This document shows, one piece after another, positions 39,501 through 54,500 of a stretch of 64,000 nt of DNA. The notes under the pieces were generated by a model. It was not told where the DNA came from and did not search any database. It was given only the letters and a program-made list of their open reading frames with translations. The number at the start of each line of letters is the position of its first letter. Position 1 is the stretch's first letter. The position numbers and the translations under genes are program-made. The stretch comes from Setaria digitata (lineage: Eukaryota > Nematoda > Chromadorea > Rhabditida > Setariidae): positions 62,001 through 126,000 of the forward strand of contig RCAB01000052.1 of NCBI GenBank assembly GCA_003640385.1, given 5' to 3'.

Positions 39501-42500
39501 GCTTCTTTTGATCTTCAGATGGATATGGATGCTAAAATTATAATTATTATGTTTGCGAAAACAAAATATAAATGGAAATTTGAAGTTGAAATCAGAAAAG
39601 AAAAGAGAATAAAAGCAGAAAATCATAACACTAGCACCACTGCAATTGTTTTATAGATTTTTTGAAAAAAGAATGACATTTTAGGCTCAATTAATATCCT
39701 ATCAATGAAACTGAAATTATGGCACTAATTCTCTTACATCCTATGAAATACAAAAAGCTGTTAAATGTTGGCCAAATGAATATAACTGTGGAATATTTGA
39801 AAGCCAAGAAAGTTAGGAAGTTTTGGAGAATGGAATAATAAGAGATTTATAGAAAATAAGAAAAATATCAGTGAAATTTTTTTGGCTATTCCATTAATCA
39901 GTAGCACAAGATATTACGTCTTCACTGACATTGATAGAAAATATATCTAAAATAAGAACGTGAATTTTAAGCTTTTAAAGAAACTAAAATGAACAAAATT
40001 TCAACAAATGACAAATAAAACATCGGTGAAGAAGATAAAAATAATGTTATTTGAAGTTATCGAGTCAAATAAGGAAAATAATTAATTAAAATAATCAATT
40101 AATAATAGAAAGAAACTGAAGCAGAAAGAGAGAGAGAAAATGTGAGAGGGAGAACAGAGAGGGAAAGAAAGTTGATTTATTAAGTACATCATCTGATAAT
40201 CGGTAATCATTCAATATTGTCAATCAAAATAAATTCTGTTCATTGTTCAGTCAAGCACTTAGTTTTCGTCGATTAGTTTAGTTTAATTAGTTAATTTTTG
40301 AATTCAATCCAAATTAATCCAATCTGTCAACTGTCAATTTTATTTGAATGATAGGTAATTGACAAATGACACATCAGCAATATGACAAAATACGAATTGA
40401 AAAAAAAGAGGAAGGAGGAAAAGAGGAATTGATTAATTTGTTGCCGTAAATAATATAAATTGACACCTTTTAAAAAACGGAAAGGAAAAGTTGAATACAC
40501 ATATTAATTTATAGCTTAATTTCAATTAATGAATTAATTACAGCAGGGAGCTTCCACTTAAATCAATTCTGATGTAAATTGAAGAAAAAAAAGAAAACAA
40601 ATAAATAATTTTATCACTTTATTCTACCTAATAGAAGTAGTTATATGCTGGTAATTCTTGACCCTTAAATTTTCAATAGAAAAAAAAAATTTGTGAGTGT
40701 CAAGATGAAAGGAAGGCACAAAAGCAAGTATTATTAATTAATTAATCATTAAAAACTTTTGATTCTAGTTTTTAGAAGAAAAAATTCTGACGAATAGCAT
40801 AAAAAAGAAAACGCAAATAGGAATTGTTACTGTATTTACTGCTACCAAATTTCTCTTTTCATATTTTTCATTCCACTTTTTTTTTTCTTTTGCCATTTCA
40901 TCACTTGTTTTTCAATTTTTTTCTGCATCTTTAAGAGCAAGAGTATATGATGATAAATAAATAACCAATTAACTGATTAAACTAATAAATTAATAAATAA
41001 AACATATTGACAAAATTCGGTAGATATTTTCTTCCTAAATAATTGGTAAAATACAATTTATCACTACTCAAATTACACATGCTGAACATTGACTTTTCAC
41101 TCAGGTACTAATTAGAAATGAAATAATATTCATATAGTAGTTCATTTTTCCCCACTGTTTTCATGTAGTTCAGATAAAAGAGAAAGAAAAAGGTAAAAAA
41201 GACAGGACAAAAAATTTAACCAAATTATCGAAGATTGAGCGAGAAAAAAAAATTCCTATAAAATAATATAAGTGGTTAACGAAATCAAAGTTGGAGAACA
41301 GGAAAACTAGTAATGAATGGCTGAAATTAAGTATAAAACAAAATGAAAAAAAAAATAAATTTTTTCGTTATTTTTTTTTATGCAGTATTTGTATTTACAA
41401 TAATAAGAACTTTTTTATATATATATATATATATATATAAATCAAAATTTCATAGTCACGAATTTTAGAATCCATTTTTACGTCTTTTTCTTCGTCTTTT
41501 TGTCTTTCTCCTTCCCTTCTTCCGTCTTCTTTTTCTTATCATTTTAATACACCGGCAAAAATTCCATTCTCCAAAAAAAAAAAAAAAAAAAGAAACGGAG
41601 GAAAATTCTCACCAAAACGATTGACTTCCAACGGTGAATTAAAAAAAAGGCAATTACCGTAACCCAATCATTTTCATTTGTATGCATTGGCTATTTCAAG
41701 GACAAATTAACGTTTTCGAAAGACTACTTATTGTATCACAGCAACAATCAATGTCAACTATGGTTCAGTAGTTGAAAACTGATGACGATAACAATGATCA
41801 TAATGATAACTGATAATGATAACAATATTATGGATTTTTTTTTTGTCGTTGTGCAGTGAAGAAAAAAATTATCAGAATGGAAAGAAGTATAATGGGGAAA
41901 ATATTAGGAAAACTGAAATTGTAAATAGAAAATTAGAATAATTGTGAAATTTAAACTAATATTTTTATTTTGACGAAATTTATGAATTTTGAAAATTATA
42001 TCAGAAGTAAGCGTTCATTTGCCGCAGGCGTAATGAATATATTTTATAGCATTGAGCAAAAAAAACTACGAAATTTTTTTTAAAAAAAGGGAAACGATAG
42101 GAAATTAGAAGAACGAATTTAAATAAATATTTTTATTTGCCAAAGAAATTTCCGAATTTTGAAAATTACATAGAAAATATATCATTTAGCTATCGCAAAT
42201 GTAACACGTATATTTTAGCATTTTAAAAAAAGCCTATGAAATTTGTTCAAAAATGAAAAAATTCAAAGACTGGAATTTAAATAAATTAATTTACATGAAA
42301 ATAACGAAGGTGTACCGCTAAAAATGATAATAGTTACCACGAGAAAAAGTAAAATTAAATTCCCAAACTTTCTGCAGCAGTATGCGACATAATTTGTCTG
42401 ATAAGCTACAGGGATTTATTTGACTGATAAATTAAAAAAGAAAAAAAAAATTTCAAAATGAAAAAATGAAATCAATAATTCGTATCTGTCAACATTATCC

Positions 42501-45500
42501 CAAAACTACTCTATCATTTTACTTATCGGTTGTGCATGCAATTTAGATTTAAAAGAGAGTGAAAAAGAAAAAAGGAAAGAGAATGAAGTTAATAATGGAT
42601 GAAATTTTTAACCATAGAAATTAAGTAATTAGCAAAAATAAGCAAGAAAAAAAAAAAAGAAAATTACCGGATGAATGAAGTAAAGATGGATGTATAGAAG
42701 AGAAATTATTATTCTGTCGTTCCAAAACTTACAGTAAGATTCTGGAACAGCCATGCCCTGAATTTGGTGATCGCTTCTTTTGAAAAAACTTTTGGTACTT
42801 TCCGTTTATTTGCACCGGTTGCTGAACCGCCACCGCTTCCGGTATTCCCTTCGCTTAGAACCGATTCCCTCCCACCGTCATCATTTAACGAACCGCACAT
42901 CGATAACGATTCATCACCTGGAAACACCACGTGGCTACCACCCCATCTTCGTTTACTTTCTTCTTTTCAGGAAGAAAAAAAAAAAAGGAATTACCTAAAA
43001 TTTGATTTAAAAAAAAAGACGAAAAAAGATTCGCTACATTTATCTGTAATTTTATATTTCGATTTTCACTCCCAGAATATTTAGCAAGCAGGATAATGAC
43101 AAATCATCAATTTTATATTGATATAAATTATATTTGCTGGCTAATTTCTCGATAAATCTCAAAATCTCACTTCTAAATAAAACAAAAAAAAAAAAAATCG
43201 TTTTCATCAAAAATGATTTTCAAGCTCACTCTGAATAGGATAATATTTAAGAGAAGAAATGAACAGAACTTGCGCAAATTTAAATATGAATGAAAATTAT
43301 TTGTGAGATCGAAGAGGACAAGAATAAGAGAGGAAGACTGTATGTCAAGTTAATGTGCTTAGGCTGGTTGCATCCGAAAACAAACAAACAAACAAAAGAA
43401 AAAATAAGTAAACAAACTTTAAATAGCAAAAAAAAAAAAATTATGTATTAGTAGTTAGCAAGCAAAAGCAGTGATGCTAGCATTTTTTTTTTCTTTACTT
43501 TCTTTTCTTTGCATAAATAAACAAAAATAAAGCAACAATGAAAGGGTAAAAACAAGAAAGTCAACTTATTTTAATTTTTTACAATGCCTGATGATTGACA
43601 ATACCAATGCTATATTCCATAACTACGCTAACATACAGTATCAGTGCCATCCTGGTTGGTCAAGTAACTTTTGCATATCATCTCTAGACTACTGCACAAG
43701 TTACAGCAAATGATGAATCCTGATACTACTTTATAAGTATGTAAATAATATAAACTCGTTAAATCGAACTACAGCCCACATTAACTGTACTCTCATCTTC
43801 TAGTCGGGTTTCAGCTTAGATAAAAAAAAAATTATCACTACACTTAGCTACCCAAGAATTATTTCAGAAATCAATCCTATTATAGTTTAACCTCGAAAAG
43901 GACAACAAAATAATTAGCTAATCCCAAATAGTTAATTAGCTAATTTTACTATCCTCAAACGATTCATCTAGGATTCAATTTCCTGAATCTAAACTAACCG
44001 TTAAATGATGAAAAAGCCAAGCTCTCATAATATTTGTTGCTGGCTTTGGAAAAATTCCACGTTTCTTCGTTAATGACATCATCAATAATGGTGATTTTGT
44101 AGTGGTAGTTGCAGTCCGATCATTAGCTGTTGGTGATAGTGATGATGATGATGATGATAATGGTTTTACTGTGATGCCATAATTTCGATGCTGTTGCTTT
44201 TGTTGTTGTTGTTGTTGTTTAGGCATATTATTATCAATATAGTAATCATTAGCAGTTCCGTTTGATTGTTGTTGTTGTTGTTCGCCAAAATGACATGATA
44301 AGCTAGTAGAGGATGGATGTGAGCTTGTAATATTGTTACCTGTAAACGTTAAACTCGCATACAACAACAACAACAACAACAACAACGACAGGAAAAAATA
44401 AATAAAACAATATTTAGCTTTGATGGGTAAGCGTTAAGCGTAATAAACAAATAAACAAGCCGAAAAAAACAAACAAATGAACAAAGAGTTGAGTGAATTT
44501 ATTATTACCGTTACTAAAAATGTAACTGTAATAATAACTATCATTATTAATAATCATGCAAAAGCAACCATTAAGAATTTTTTTTAGGATGCACAAAAAA
44601 TGAAACAGTGAGGTTAAGAAGCAAAAAAAAAAAACAAAACAAAAAAACAGAAAAAAAAAAGAAAAAAGAAAGTGCACAATTTGCTGAAATTGAATTAATA
44701 TGCGAAAAAAAGTTATTTTTTTCGTAAGAAAGATATAAAAAATTTTAAGGCAAAAAGATGTAAAATAAAATTGTAGGGAATTTTGTCACACTAACAATAT
44801 ACATTTCAATAATCGATAAACCATATGTAAATTTTAACTAAAATAACTGAAAAATTATCAAAAAAAAAAAAGAACCTGAAATTTTGATTCGCTTATTTTT
44901 ATTTCAAAGAGAAGAAAGAAGAAAAGAATATAATATAATAAGATAAAGAATTTTGAATTACCACTAAAAAAAAATTTTCTCAAAAAGATAATGAATAATA
45001 AAGAATTGTGAAAAATTACAAAATTACAATTTAAATATGCCTTTTCCATAGAGATTACGTATTGATTAATTACTTAAATGATTATTAGACTGTGTGATAA
45101 GAGTATAATGCAGCATAAAAGTGTTACTGTTGTTAAAATAACTGGAAATCTCAAAGCATTGTGCAATTGGCTACCGTTCAAATTGAATGCTTAAAGCTTT
45201 ATGTTAAGCGAATATTTATCTTCGTACAACGGCATTAACCCGAGATCGATTGACTGATTAATTAAATAGAAAATAAACAGACAGAGAGAGGAAAAAGATT
45301 CCCTGAAAATTATTAATTTAGAAATTTATTAAAAAGGGAAGAAATTTTGAAAACATTTAAATCAGAATATAAATGTGTATTACGATTTTAAAATACTGTA
45401 ATTTAATTTCATAGTTTTCTAACTTACTTGCTTTTGCCTTTTTTTTTCCTTCAATTTTTGGAAAATTTCCTATCCTTTTTTTTTTTTTTATTAACAATTT

Positions 45501-48500
45501 ACTAAGCTGATCCACATTTGATGAAATTTTTGAAAAAAGTAATAAAATGGAGAAATTAGCCAGCAAATCAAATTTACATATTGCAAGTATAAAAATCAAT
45601 TATAGATCAGACGATAAAATTTAAATTGATGAAATTAATACTGAATAAATTTTTTAACACAGCATGCCAGGATACATCGAAAATATGAAAACGATACTAA
45701 AAGTTTTTTCAGCTTAGAATATTGGTTCAAATAAAATTGACACACATTCCAAGCTAAAATAAAAATTATGAAAAAAAAAAAAAAAAAAAAAAACGGAAAA
45801 AAAAGAACATCAAAATACTGCGATAAAGGAAGATATATAAGAAATATAATTTGTTTCAATAAGAATTTGTACCATTTTCTCCTTTTTTTATTTTTTTTTT
45901 TGTATCCTTCATATTTAAAATTTATCACTTTTCAGAGCTAATAAGCAAACTATCATTCGATCATTAAAACTTTCAAATTAATTCAATAGTTAAAATTTTT
46001 TACCCTAAAAAAAAAAGTGACTAAAATGGATTTAAAAAAAAAAAAAAAACAAATAAATAAATACATTATAAACCTGTATCAGAAACATTATCTTGTTGTT
46101 GAGCGGCGAGTAATTGATTTGGTGTTTCTACCGAATGTGGCGTTGAATCAAGCCGTTGACCACCCGCTGATGAACTGTAAATTTTATTTATTTATTTATT
46201 TTTTTTTGTAAAAAATAAAATTTAAAAAAAAAAATCATTTCCATTCAATTTACCGACTTTTTTTGTTATATTTTCTATTCTTTACGTTTTTTTTTTTTTG
46301 CTTTGCCTTTCTTCGCTTTTTTTCTCTTCTGTTTTTATTTGTTTGTTTACTTGTTTATTTCTTTGTTTGTTTTTCTCTTCTTTTTTTTTCCTTTGTTTAA
46401 TTTTTGATACATGACAATAAATCAATAATTTAATGATATCAATCAATTTGCTAATTCATTCCGTTACATTTTATGTCGCAAAACTTGGCATTAAAATTTT
46501 CACATCAAATTAATTTGCAAATTTTTGTTAATTACATAATGAAATTGTATGTGTTTCGCGCATTTTCGATTCCTATTCTTCTCATTTAATAGTACCAATT
46601 AAAACTATGCTCAATTTATTTAGTAAGTTTAAAACTGTAGCTAAAATAATCTAGTAGTTCAAACTAGCCACATGTGAAAACAGCTAGGAGAATAATATGA
46701 GAGTGATTAAGAAAGTCAAGTGTACTGAATAAGACTAAGTCTAAAATAGTTTGATGCTAAATGAAATAATCTAGGCTTAGAAGATTTGATTTTCATTTCT
46801 TTCTCAACTGGACTAATTGGACTGAACTTTCTCGACAACTTCAGGAACCGCAAAAAATGATACCTCCCTGAAGGACTACTGACGGCTGTTAGCGATATGG
46901 ACGTTTGGGTGCCCCCAGCCGTCAGAGGGGGCACCCCGCCCAAGACTAAAGGGTGGCTTTCGGGGGTTGTTGATGGATGTTGCTGAGCTGGAGCTCCAGC
47001 TCCAGCTCCAGCTCCAGCTGTGGATGATGATGAAGCACTGCTGAGATCGTGTACCGATGCATGATAACCCTGAAAGAGGCAAGATGATGATGCATGACTA
47101 AATGAATCGAAAATTTCAAATTCTTTTAATTTTTTCTTTTATGTTCTTTCGTTTTTGGTACTATCAGTACCGAAAGACTGAAATTGCAAAGAGGTGTTAT
47201 TGGCTTAAGGCTAAGAAGCTACAGCTTCAGTTGAACCTAAAATTCCAATTACAGTCAAACAGTTATATTGACATCGCTACCGAATGAATTTATTCATTTA
47301 CTTCATTAATCAAAATTTAGTTAGATATTTCGACTAATTAATTTTTTGTGCTAATCATTCAGAAGTTATATTCCTAATTTTTTTTTTTTCCTCTTGAACT
47401 ACTACGATTTGTCGACAAAACAAAAAATATATATATACTAAAAAAAAAATTAAAAAGGGAATGAAAATGAATCAAATGAAGGAGACGAAGAAATAGAGAG
47501 AGAGAGAGATAAAGGAAAGGGGAGAAAGAGAGAGGGAGAAAAAAAAAAAGAATAAATATATAAATCTCTGATTCAATTACTAAAAGAAATTGATAGAAAA
47601 CTGAATGTGCTTGAAGATGCCATGAACAGATGTGCTATTTACGGCTAGTAATATCGAATCATCAAGTTAATTAAACATTCTTAATGGTTTTTGCAATTTG
47701 TTCAAGCATAAAATAATTTTAGTTTAATAAAGAAAGAAATAAAAAGAAGCAAAAGGACTGAAAAGATTGCAATAAATAAAAAGAAAAAAAAAACCATTTT
47801 GTACCTTTTTTTACATTACAATTTTGAAAAAAAAAAAAAATTTTTTTATTTTCATCAATTTTATTCGTCTTTTTTTTCATATTTCATCACTGTTTTTTTT
47901 TTCCATTCCAATTTTTTTATCTTTACGAAGAAAATCAATAATTTGTATATTTTATCATTATAACTTTACCAAATTTTAATTCGCTATAAAAGAATTGAAC
48001 ATCAAACTGAGTAAGGGTGCTTATTTTCCTGTCATATGCAGCAAATTATAGATTTGTAAAGAAAGGGAAGGAGAAAGAAAGACGAAGAGGTAAACAGAGA
48101 GAGAGAGAGAGAGAAAATGGATATTATTATCATCAAACTAAGACCAATTTTCCGGTGGAGAAATGGCATTCTATTCCGGAAATATTCATTCTCGTTTAAG
48201 ATAAGCTTGCGCGAAAAACTACCGCCATCATTTATGTAACCCACTTTGAGTAGTCCAAATCTCTCCTTTCTCTCTCTCTCTCTCTCTCTCTGTCTTTTGT
48301 TAGGGAATCAATTACTGCCATTCCGATCTATTTTTTCCGTTTTCTTTTTCCCTTTCCCTTTCCTCTCCCTCTCACTTTCTTAAAAGCATTAAAGCATTTT
48401 TGGCCAAAAATATATCTATTTGTTCTGCTTCATTTACCTTGGAAATGGCCACTTGCAAGGCTATTTTTGACATATCCTGATATTATCATCCTCTTAAGAT

Positions 48501-51500
48501 AACACATTTCATATCGGCCTCTTCAAATGAATCTTTCCTTTTTTTTTTTTCGGAAATATACAAAAAAAAAAAGAAAAAGAAAATTTTGACATATTTTACT
48601 GCTAGAAATGTAAGAAATAAAATTTAATAATATAATAAAGCGAAAAGAAAAAAAAACAAAAATCCCTCAATAATAAATTTGTCATCAGATTTATTTTCTC
48701 TTTTCGGTCATTATTTTTATCTAAATTTTAATCCAGTTATGAAAAAAGAGCAGGACGATAGAAAGAAGGATGAAATTTCGTGCTTGTTTTAATTTATTAT
48801 AATTATTGTTGTTGCTGGTGGTGTTGTTTTTGTAATTAATTCATAACGATGATGATAATTAAAGATAGTGTAATTTGTCAACTCTATATTTAAAATTTTA
48901 AAAGCTTAATTAGTTAAACAAATGATTAAGTAGTGGTAAGTACTTCACGAAGCAAAAGGCAAAAAAAAAAAAAAAAGAAAAAGAAAAAAAAATTTGCTCA
49001 TTACAAATTATCATTCTTTTCATTACTTTCTTTTTTTTTTTTCCTTTTCTTCCTTTTTGATACAATCCCTATAAAAATTTTTATTTTAACAAAATTGAAA
49101 ATGATTTTTCTTTTTCTCCTTTTTTTTTTTTTTTCGAAACTCTTAAAAAAAAAAAAAGAAAATAGAAAGGAAAGAAAATCGAAATTTAATACTGAACAAT
49201 GTCATATGTGGTGGGGAGTAAAGTTCAACAATACATAGCCAATGATTTTTGGTAAGGTTAATTCTCGACTTATTCTCGAGTTTTCCTTCCATCATATCCC
49301 CCCTCCCCCCCAAACCTTTCCTCTCTCCATTTTTCTTCCTTCCTTCTTTTCCTTCCGTTACAACAGTTGGTTGATTTTAACAGGTTCAAATAAAAGTATG
49401 CTATGAGAAAGATGAAGCAGTTGTTATCTTTTCTAGAAAGAAAAATTGAAAAAAAAAGAAAAAAAAAACTTTCTGCTATGATAGCATTTAAGATCATTAC
49501 ATCACCGTTTAGCATTATTCACTTTTTTACTCTTTTCTTTTTAAGAAATAAAAATAAATATAATTGTTAGATTAAATGAATAATATTGTGGTAAATCTGA
49601 AATTTTTTTCTAAATTCTCGAGTATAAAGTTTATAATTTATAAATTTTAAGCAAAATCGTCATTACCAGCAAATTGAATTAAATAATTAGTAATTTGAAG
49701 TTAGTGGAAAATTTATGAATGATGCATTTACATAAACGTCAGATGCAACGTTAAACACGTACGTTACTATCATCATCGGCTATTACGTGTAATAATGCTA
49801 ATCATCATTTACGATGATCCATCCAATGATCATTTATGAAAAAAAAAAAAAAAAAAACAAAAATTTTCATTATTATTGCCNGGATTGTTTATGAAAAGTA
49901 ATCGCAATAAATGACAACAAAAATATTTATCTCATGCTTGATTCAACTTTTCTAAACATTTTTAAATTTAAATTAAAGTGAAGAAAAAGAAAATTTGGTA
50001 CAAAATTAAAAAAAAAAAAGAAACCATGAATTTGGATTATTAAAATTTTCACCTTCTCAATTTATTTATTTAAAAAATATATATATATATATATATATAT
50101 AAAAAGTAGTTCGAGAACAAAAGAAATTGCAACAATTTGTTGATTATCTTTCAAAATTTTTACTTGCCCTCTTTTTATTTTTGTTTTTTTTGTTTTTTTT
50201 TTTCATCTTTAGAAATGTGAAATTATTTAAATAATAGCATTAATTTAAGAAAAAAAAAAAAAATCTTCCCCTATCTTTTAGCAATAACGAATTTTGCTTA
50301 ATTTCTTTACAGCTATGAGAGGGAAATTTACTTATCATTCGTTCTGTTCTTTTAAAAAGAAATTTCGCACTAACAAATTTAATTTTTAATCTGATTTTCT
50401 GAAGGGAAATTTTGATAAGAGATTTTAAAAAATGAACAACTTTGAGAGGTTCACTTAGAGTTTCCATTTCTTCTTCTTACATTGTGCCTTTTTTTTTTTT
50501 TTTTTTTTATCGAATAGAACAGGAAATTTAAGCATTTTTGTTCGTCGATTACTGGAGAAGAAAAAATCCTTAACGATATGGTACAGATAAGAGGAATGGG
50601 GGAAATCGCGGAATGTAGGAAAGGCGGGGGAAAGGAAGGAGAAAGAGCGGAGACGTAAGGAAGAATGACAATGTCTGGAACATCGAAATGTGACATAAAT
50701 CAAGGGAAACAAAATTAGAAAAAAAGAAACGGAATGTATTGTTTTTCCGGAATGCTTTTTTCCTATATTTTCCTTTTTTTTTTTCCACCTTCTCTCTCTC
50801 TCTATCACTTCTTGATTGTATTATTTTAAAATGAAATAAATTACTAGTTTTAAATAAAGTGTCGAGAAGTTTAGGTATCTAAAATTTGATAAGAAGCAAA
50901 AGAAAAGGATCACAGCAAAAATACAGGCAATTAAGTAATATAATAATTAGGATTAAATTAATGGATTACTCATTTAGAATTAAACTAAGTCGTATAGAAT
51001 TTATCGGAATATCTAAGCTATCTTTATCATTCTAGAAATATTTAATCAAGTGTAAGAATTAAATCCATCCATTATCTTTTTTTTTTTTTTCTTAAATTAT
51101 TTTAATTCACACTCACATCATGTCCGGATGAAATTGCAGTTGTATTCTCGGGTAATGGCACAGATTGCGGTTCATATGGTGCTGGCTGATACTGTGAACT
51201 AAAAAAAAAAAAAATGGAAAAAATTTTAATTTAATTAAAAATGATAAATATGCTTAGATAATAAATGGAAATTGCATCAAGTAAAAGAGGAAGAATTAAC
51301 TAATTACAATGTTTATTTAAACATGAAAAAATTAAGTTTACGCACACATCATTAAAGAGAAATTTATTTAGCAGAGACTGATTACAATGGTTAATTAATT
51401 AGCAAAAGGGATTACCCGATAGGTGTACTCATTGAAGGACTAGATGAGGGAGCCGCCGTACTAGGTGAGACAGGTGTTTGCGAACTACTTGCGCGTTCTT

Positions 51501-54500
51501 CACCGACAATATCCATTGGCATTTTACCTTTTAAACAGGTAACATACCGGTGACAAAAGTTATCACATAGCTCGTGTACCTGAAATAATAGGGAAATGAG
51601 ATTACTGCTAAAAAGAAAGGTAATAATTATTAGGAATAGGGCTAAATGATTATTTAATGAAAAATGAGTGATACCGCTGTCAAGAAAGAGAGAAATAATT
51701 AATTTAACGAAAATATGCATTAATCAGTTATTTGTACTTCTTAATCTTAATTATCAAATAAATTCTTAATCAATTAACCCATAATTAATTTCCTACAGTT
51801 CTGGCCCAGGAAATCGATTGATACTTACCGGATTTTAATATTATGACATTTTATAATTACAAAGATTTTTTAATATTAGAATAATTTTGCATCAATGAAT
51901 TGTTTAATTATAAATTAAATTTTTTCTTTTCGTTAACTGTTTCAGTTGTTTTAGCTAACAACAAAAATTACAATGTTTAGCAACGATATTCGTCTAATTA
52001 TTTTTAAACAAAAATTAAACATTTCTATTTCTTTTAATTTCCGCAAATGCACCAATATTTTTAAAATTTGGCAATTTTTCTTTTGCCAATTTCAACTAAT
52101 TTGTTTATTTCAATTTCGTTTGGTTTTTTCCTTTTCATAATTCGGAATGAAATATCATTCAATGTGAAATAAATGAAGTGAACAAAATGATATATTACAA
52201 ACATATCTCTTCTATCACCTTCATAATTTCATCCTTCAATCAAAACATTCTCCTCCTGATATTATCATCCATTTAAAACTTCTTTATCACCTCATATATC
52301 AATTGTCTGTGATCATTTCTAGTGTCAAATTTTACTAGTATCACTACTAATTTTTATTTTTCTTTTTACCTTACATATCCATCAAACATTTATTACAATT
52401 TCTGCAACAATCATTCATTCATTTTATAATTTTAATCATAAATAACTACCAGTTTATATTTCTAACAATTTTTTCTTTTTTATTCCAACAAATTTAATAA
52501 TTAAAAATAAAATATCTTTCCATTTGCATTCTTTTTCAAGTTCTCATCTCTCATTTTTTTTTTCCTCCTTTCTTTCTCCCTCTTCCTTCTTCTTCTTCTT
52601 CAAATTCCAATTTATTTAATCTCTTTCCTTCCCTTTCCTTCTTCTTCCTTTTTTTTTTTTTAAAATTTTCGAAAATTTAGTAAAGAAAACTTTACTGACA
52701 GCTGTGTGTCTATTACATATTGGTTTCAATGATCTTAAAACCAATCTATCTATTCATCTATTCATCCATCCATCCATCCATCCATCCATCTATCTATCTA
52801 TTTGCCATTTGTACGTCCGTCTCGACGGGTGGTTAAAATTANCCATCCATCCATCCATCCATCTATCTATCTATCTATTTGCCATTTGTACGTCCGTCTC
52901 GACGGGTGGTTAAAATTATCTATCGTATGTTGTCAACTGGTTGGAAAAAAAAGGAAAAAAAAAAAAAAATGAAAAACCGGTCTTTTAAAATTAAAATTAA
53001 AAAAAAAAAATTTTCTTTTTTTTCTCCCAAACACTAACAAAACGAACACGAAAAAAAGGAAATGAACATTAGTTTAAATTCAATTTTAAAAATATTCACT
53101 AACATACGGCTTGTGCTTACAACGGGGGGTCCCTCATTACCCTTTTTTTTTTTTTTTTTTTCCTTAATTGCACAGCATGTGTAATTAATTCATTTCTCTC
53201 CTTACCATCAAGTATCCATATAAAAATTACATTTTATGAAAGTTATGAAAGAAAAGAGAAAATAAAATTAGCTAAAACTGCACTAAAAATTTCAATAATT
53301 TTAACTTCATAAAAATAAAAAATTAAAGAAAAAAAAAGAAATCTAATATTACTGTTTCATTTTTTTTTTTTTTTTAAGAAAAAGGAATAATTAAAAGTTT
53401 AATCAACATTATGTTCAATGAAGCTACGTTCTCAACTTAATTACTTAAGTTCTACTTACATATCTTCTTCCTCTTACAATTAAATTAACGAATCGCATAA
53501 TGAATTAGGAATAAAACTGGAAATGGAATTTAAGCCTGTAGTAATTGGTTATTTGTTATACAGAAATCTTTAGCAAGAATAATGTATTTTGATAATATCA
53601 ATTTAAATTTACTTGCAAAACAGTTTCTATCTTCTCTTTTAATTATATGAAATGTAAAAATTATAATTTCATCGAAAAATGAGCAGCAATTTGATCAACT
53701 TTCTCTTTTTATCTTTTCTTTTTTTCTTTTTTTTTTTTAATTTCAGCAATTATATCATTGCTATTTGTTTTATTTTGTTCTTCTGCATTTTTTAGCTTTT
53801 TCCAAATTCTCTTTTTTTTTTTCAACAAATGCTGTTAAAGTAGCTTAAATTCCAAAATGCAACTGGATAATAAATATCTTACTTAAAATGAAACAAAAAA
53901 AAAAGAAAAAAAAAAAGGAGAAAAGGAAGAGGAACTTAAGCAAAAATTGAAAATGACATAAAATATTTTTGTTTGTTTTTGACATATGAAGTAATATCAG
54001 CACTTATTTAGTTGAAAAAAAAAAGCAAATACTGTATTATCTTACAGTAACTAATATAACAAATTCAAATATACCAATACTGAATACTTTTAGTGCTAAC
54101 TCAACAGAGCGGTATCACGATTCCTTGGATCTTCGGAATCGTATTCCGGAAGATATCAGTCGCGCAATCAGTCAATTCAATCCTATTTGCTGATGAATGT
54201 AAAAGTAATTAGAATGACGAAGTGTGACATAAATAACTGTTCATTAATCTTCATCTTTTTGGTAGTATTTACTGTAAAGATTAATTGCTGCTACCGTAAA
54301 AACTACTATTACTACTGTCGCTAGTAAATCACTACAGTAGCATTACTGTCATTTCACAGCAATTTAACATTGATTTTCTAAAATTTCACACTTCAAAAAA
54401 GAATAATGGTGTTTCGTCAAATTTTAAATTTTGAAAATTTGCAAACTATGCCAATACTGAGACTATCATTCATCACTATAACTGAACTGAACTGAACTGA

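Noticed and set aside
42764..43084. Plus-strand open frames over the short homeodomain exon
   Set aside because: They are antisense to the well-supported exon 42917-42733, whose translation contains a recognisable homeodomain start.
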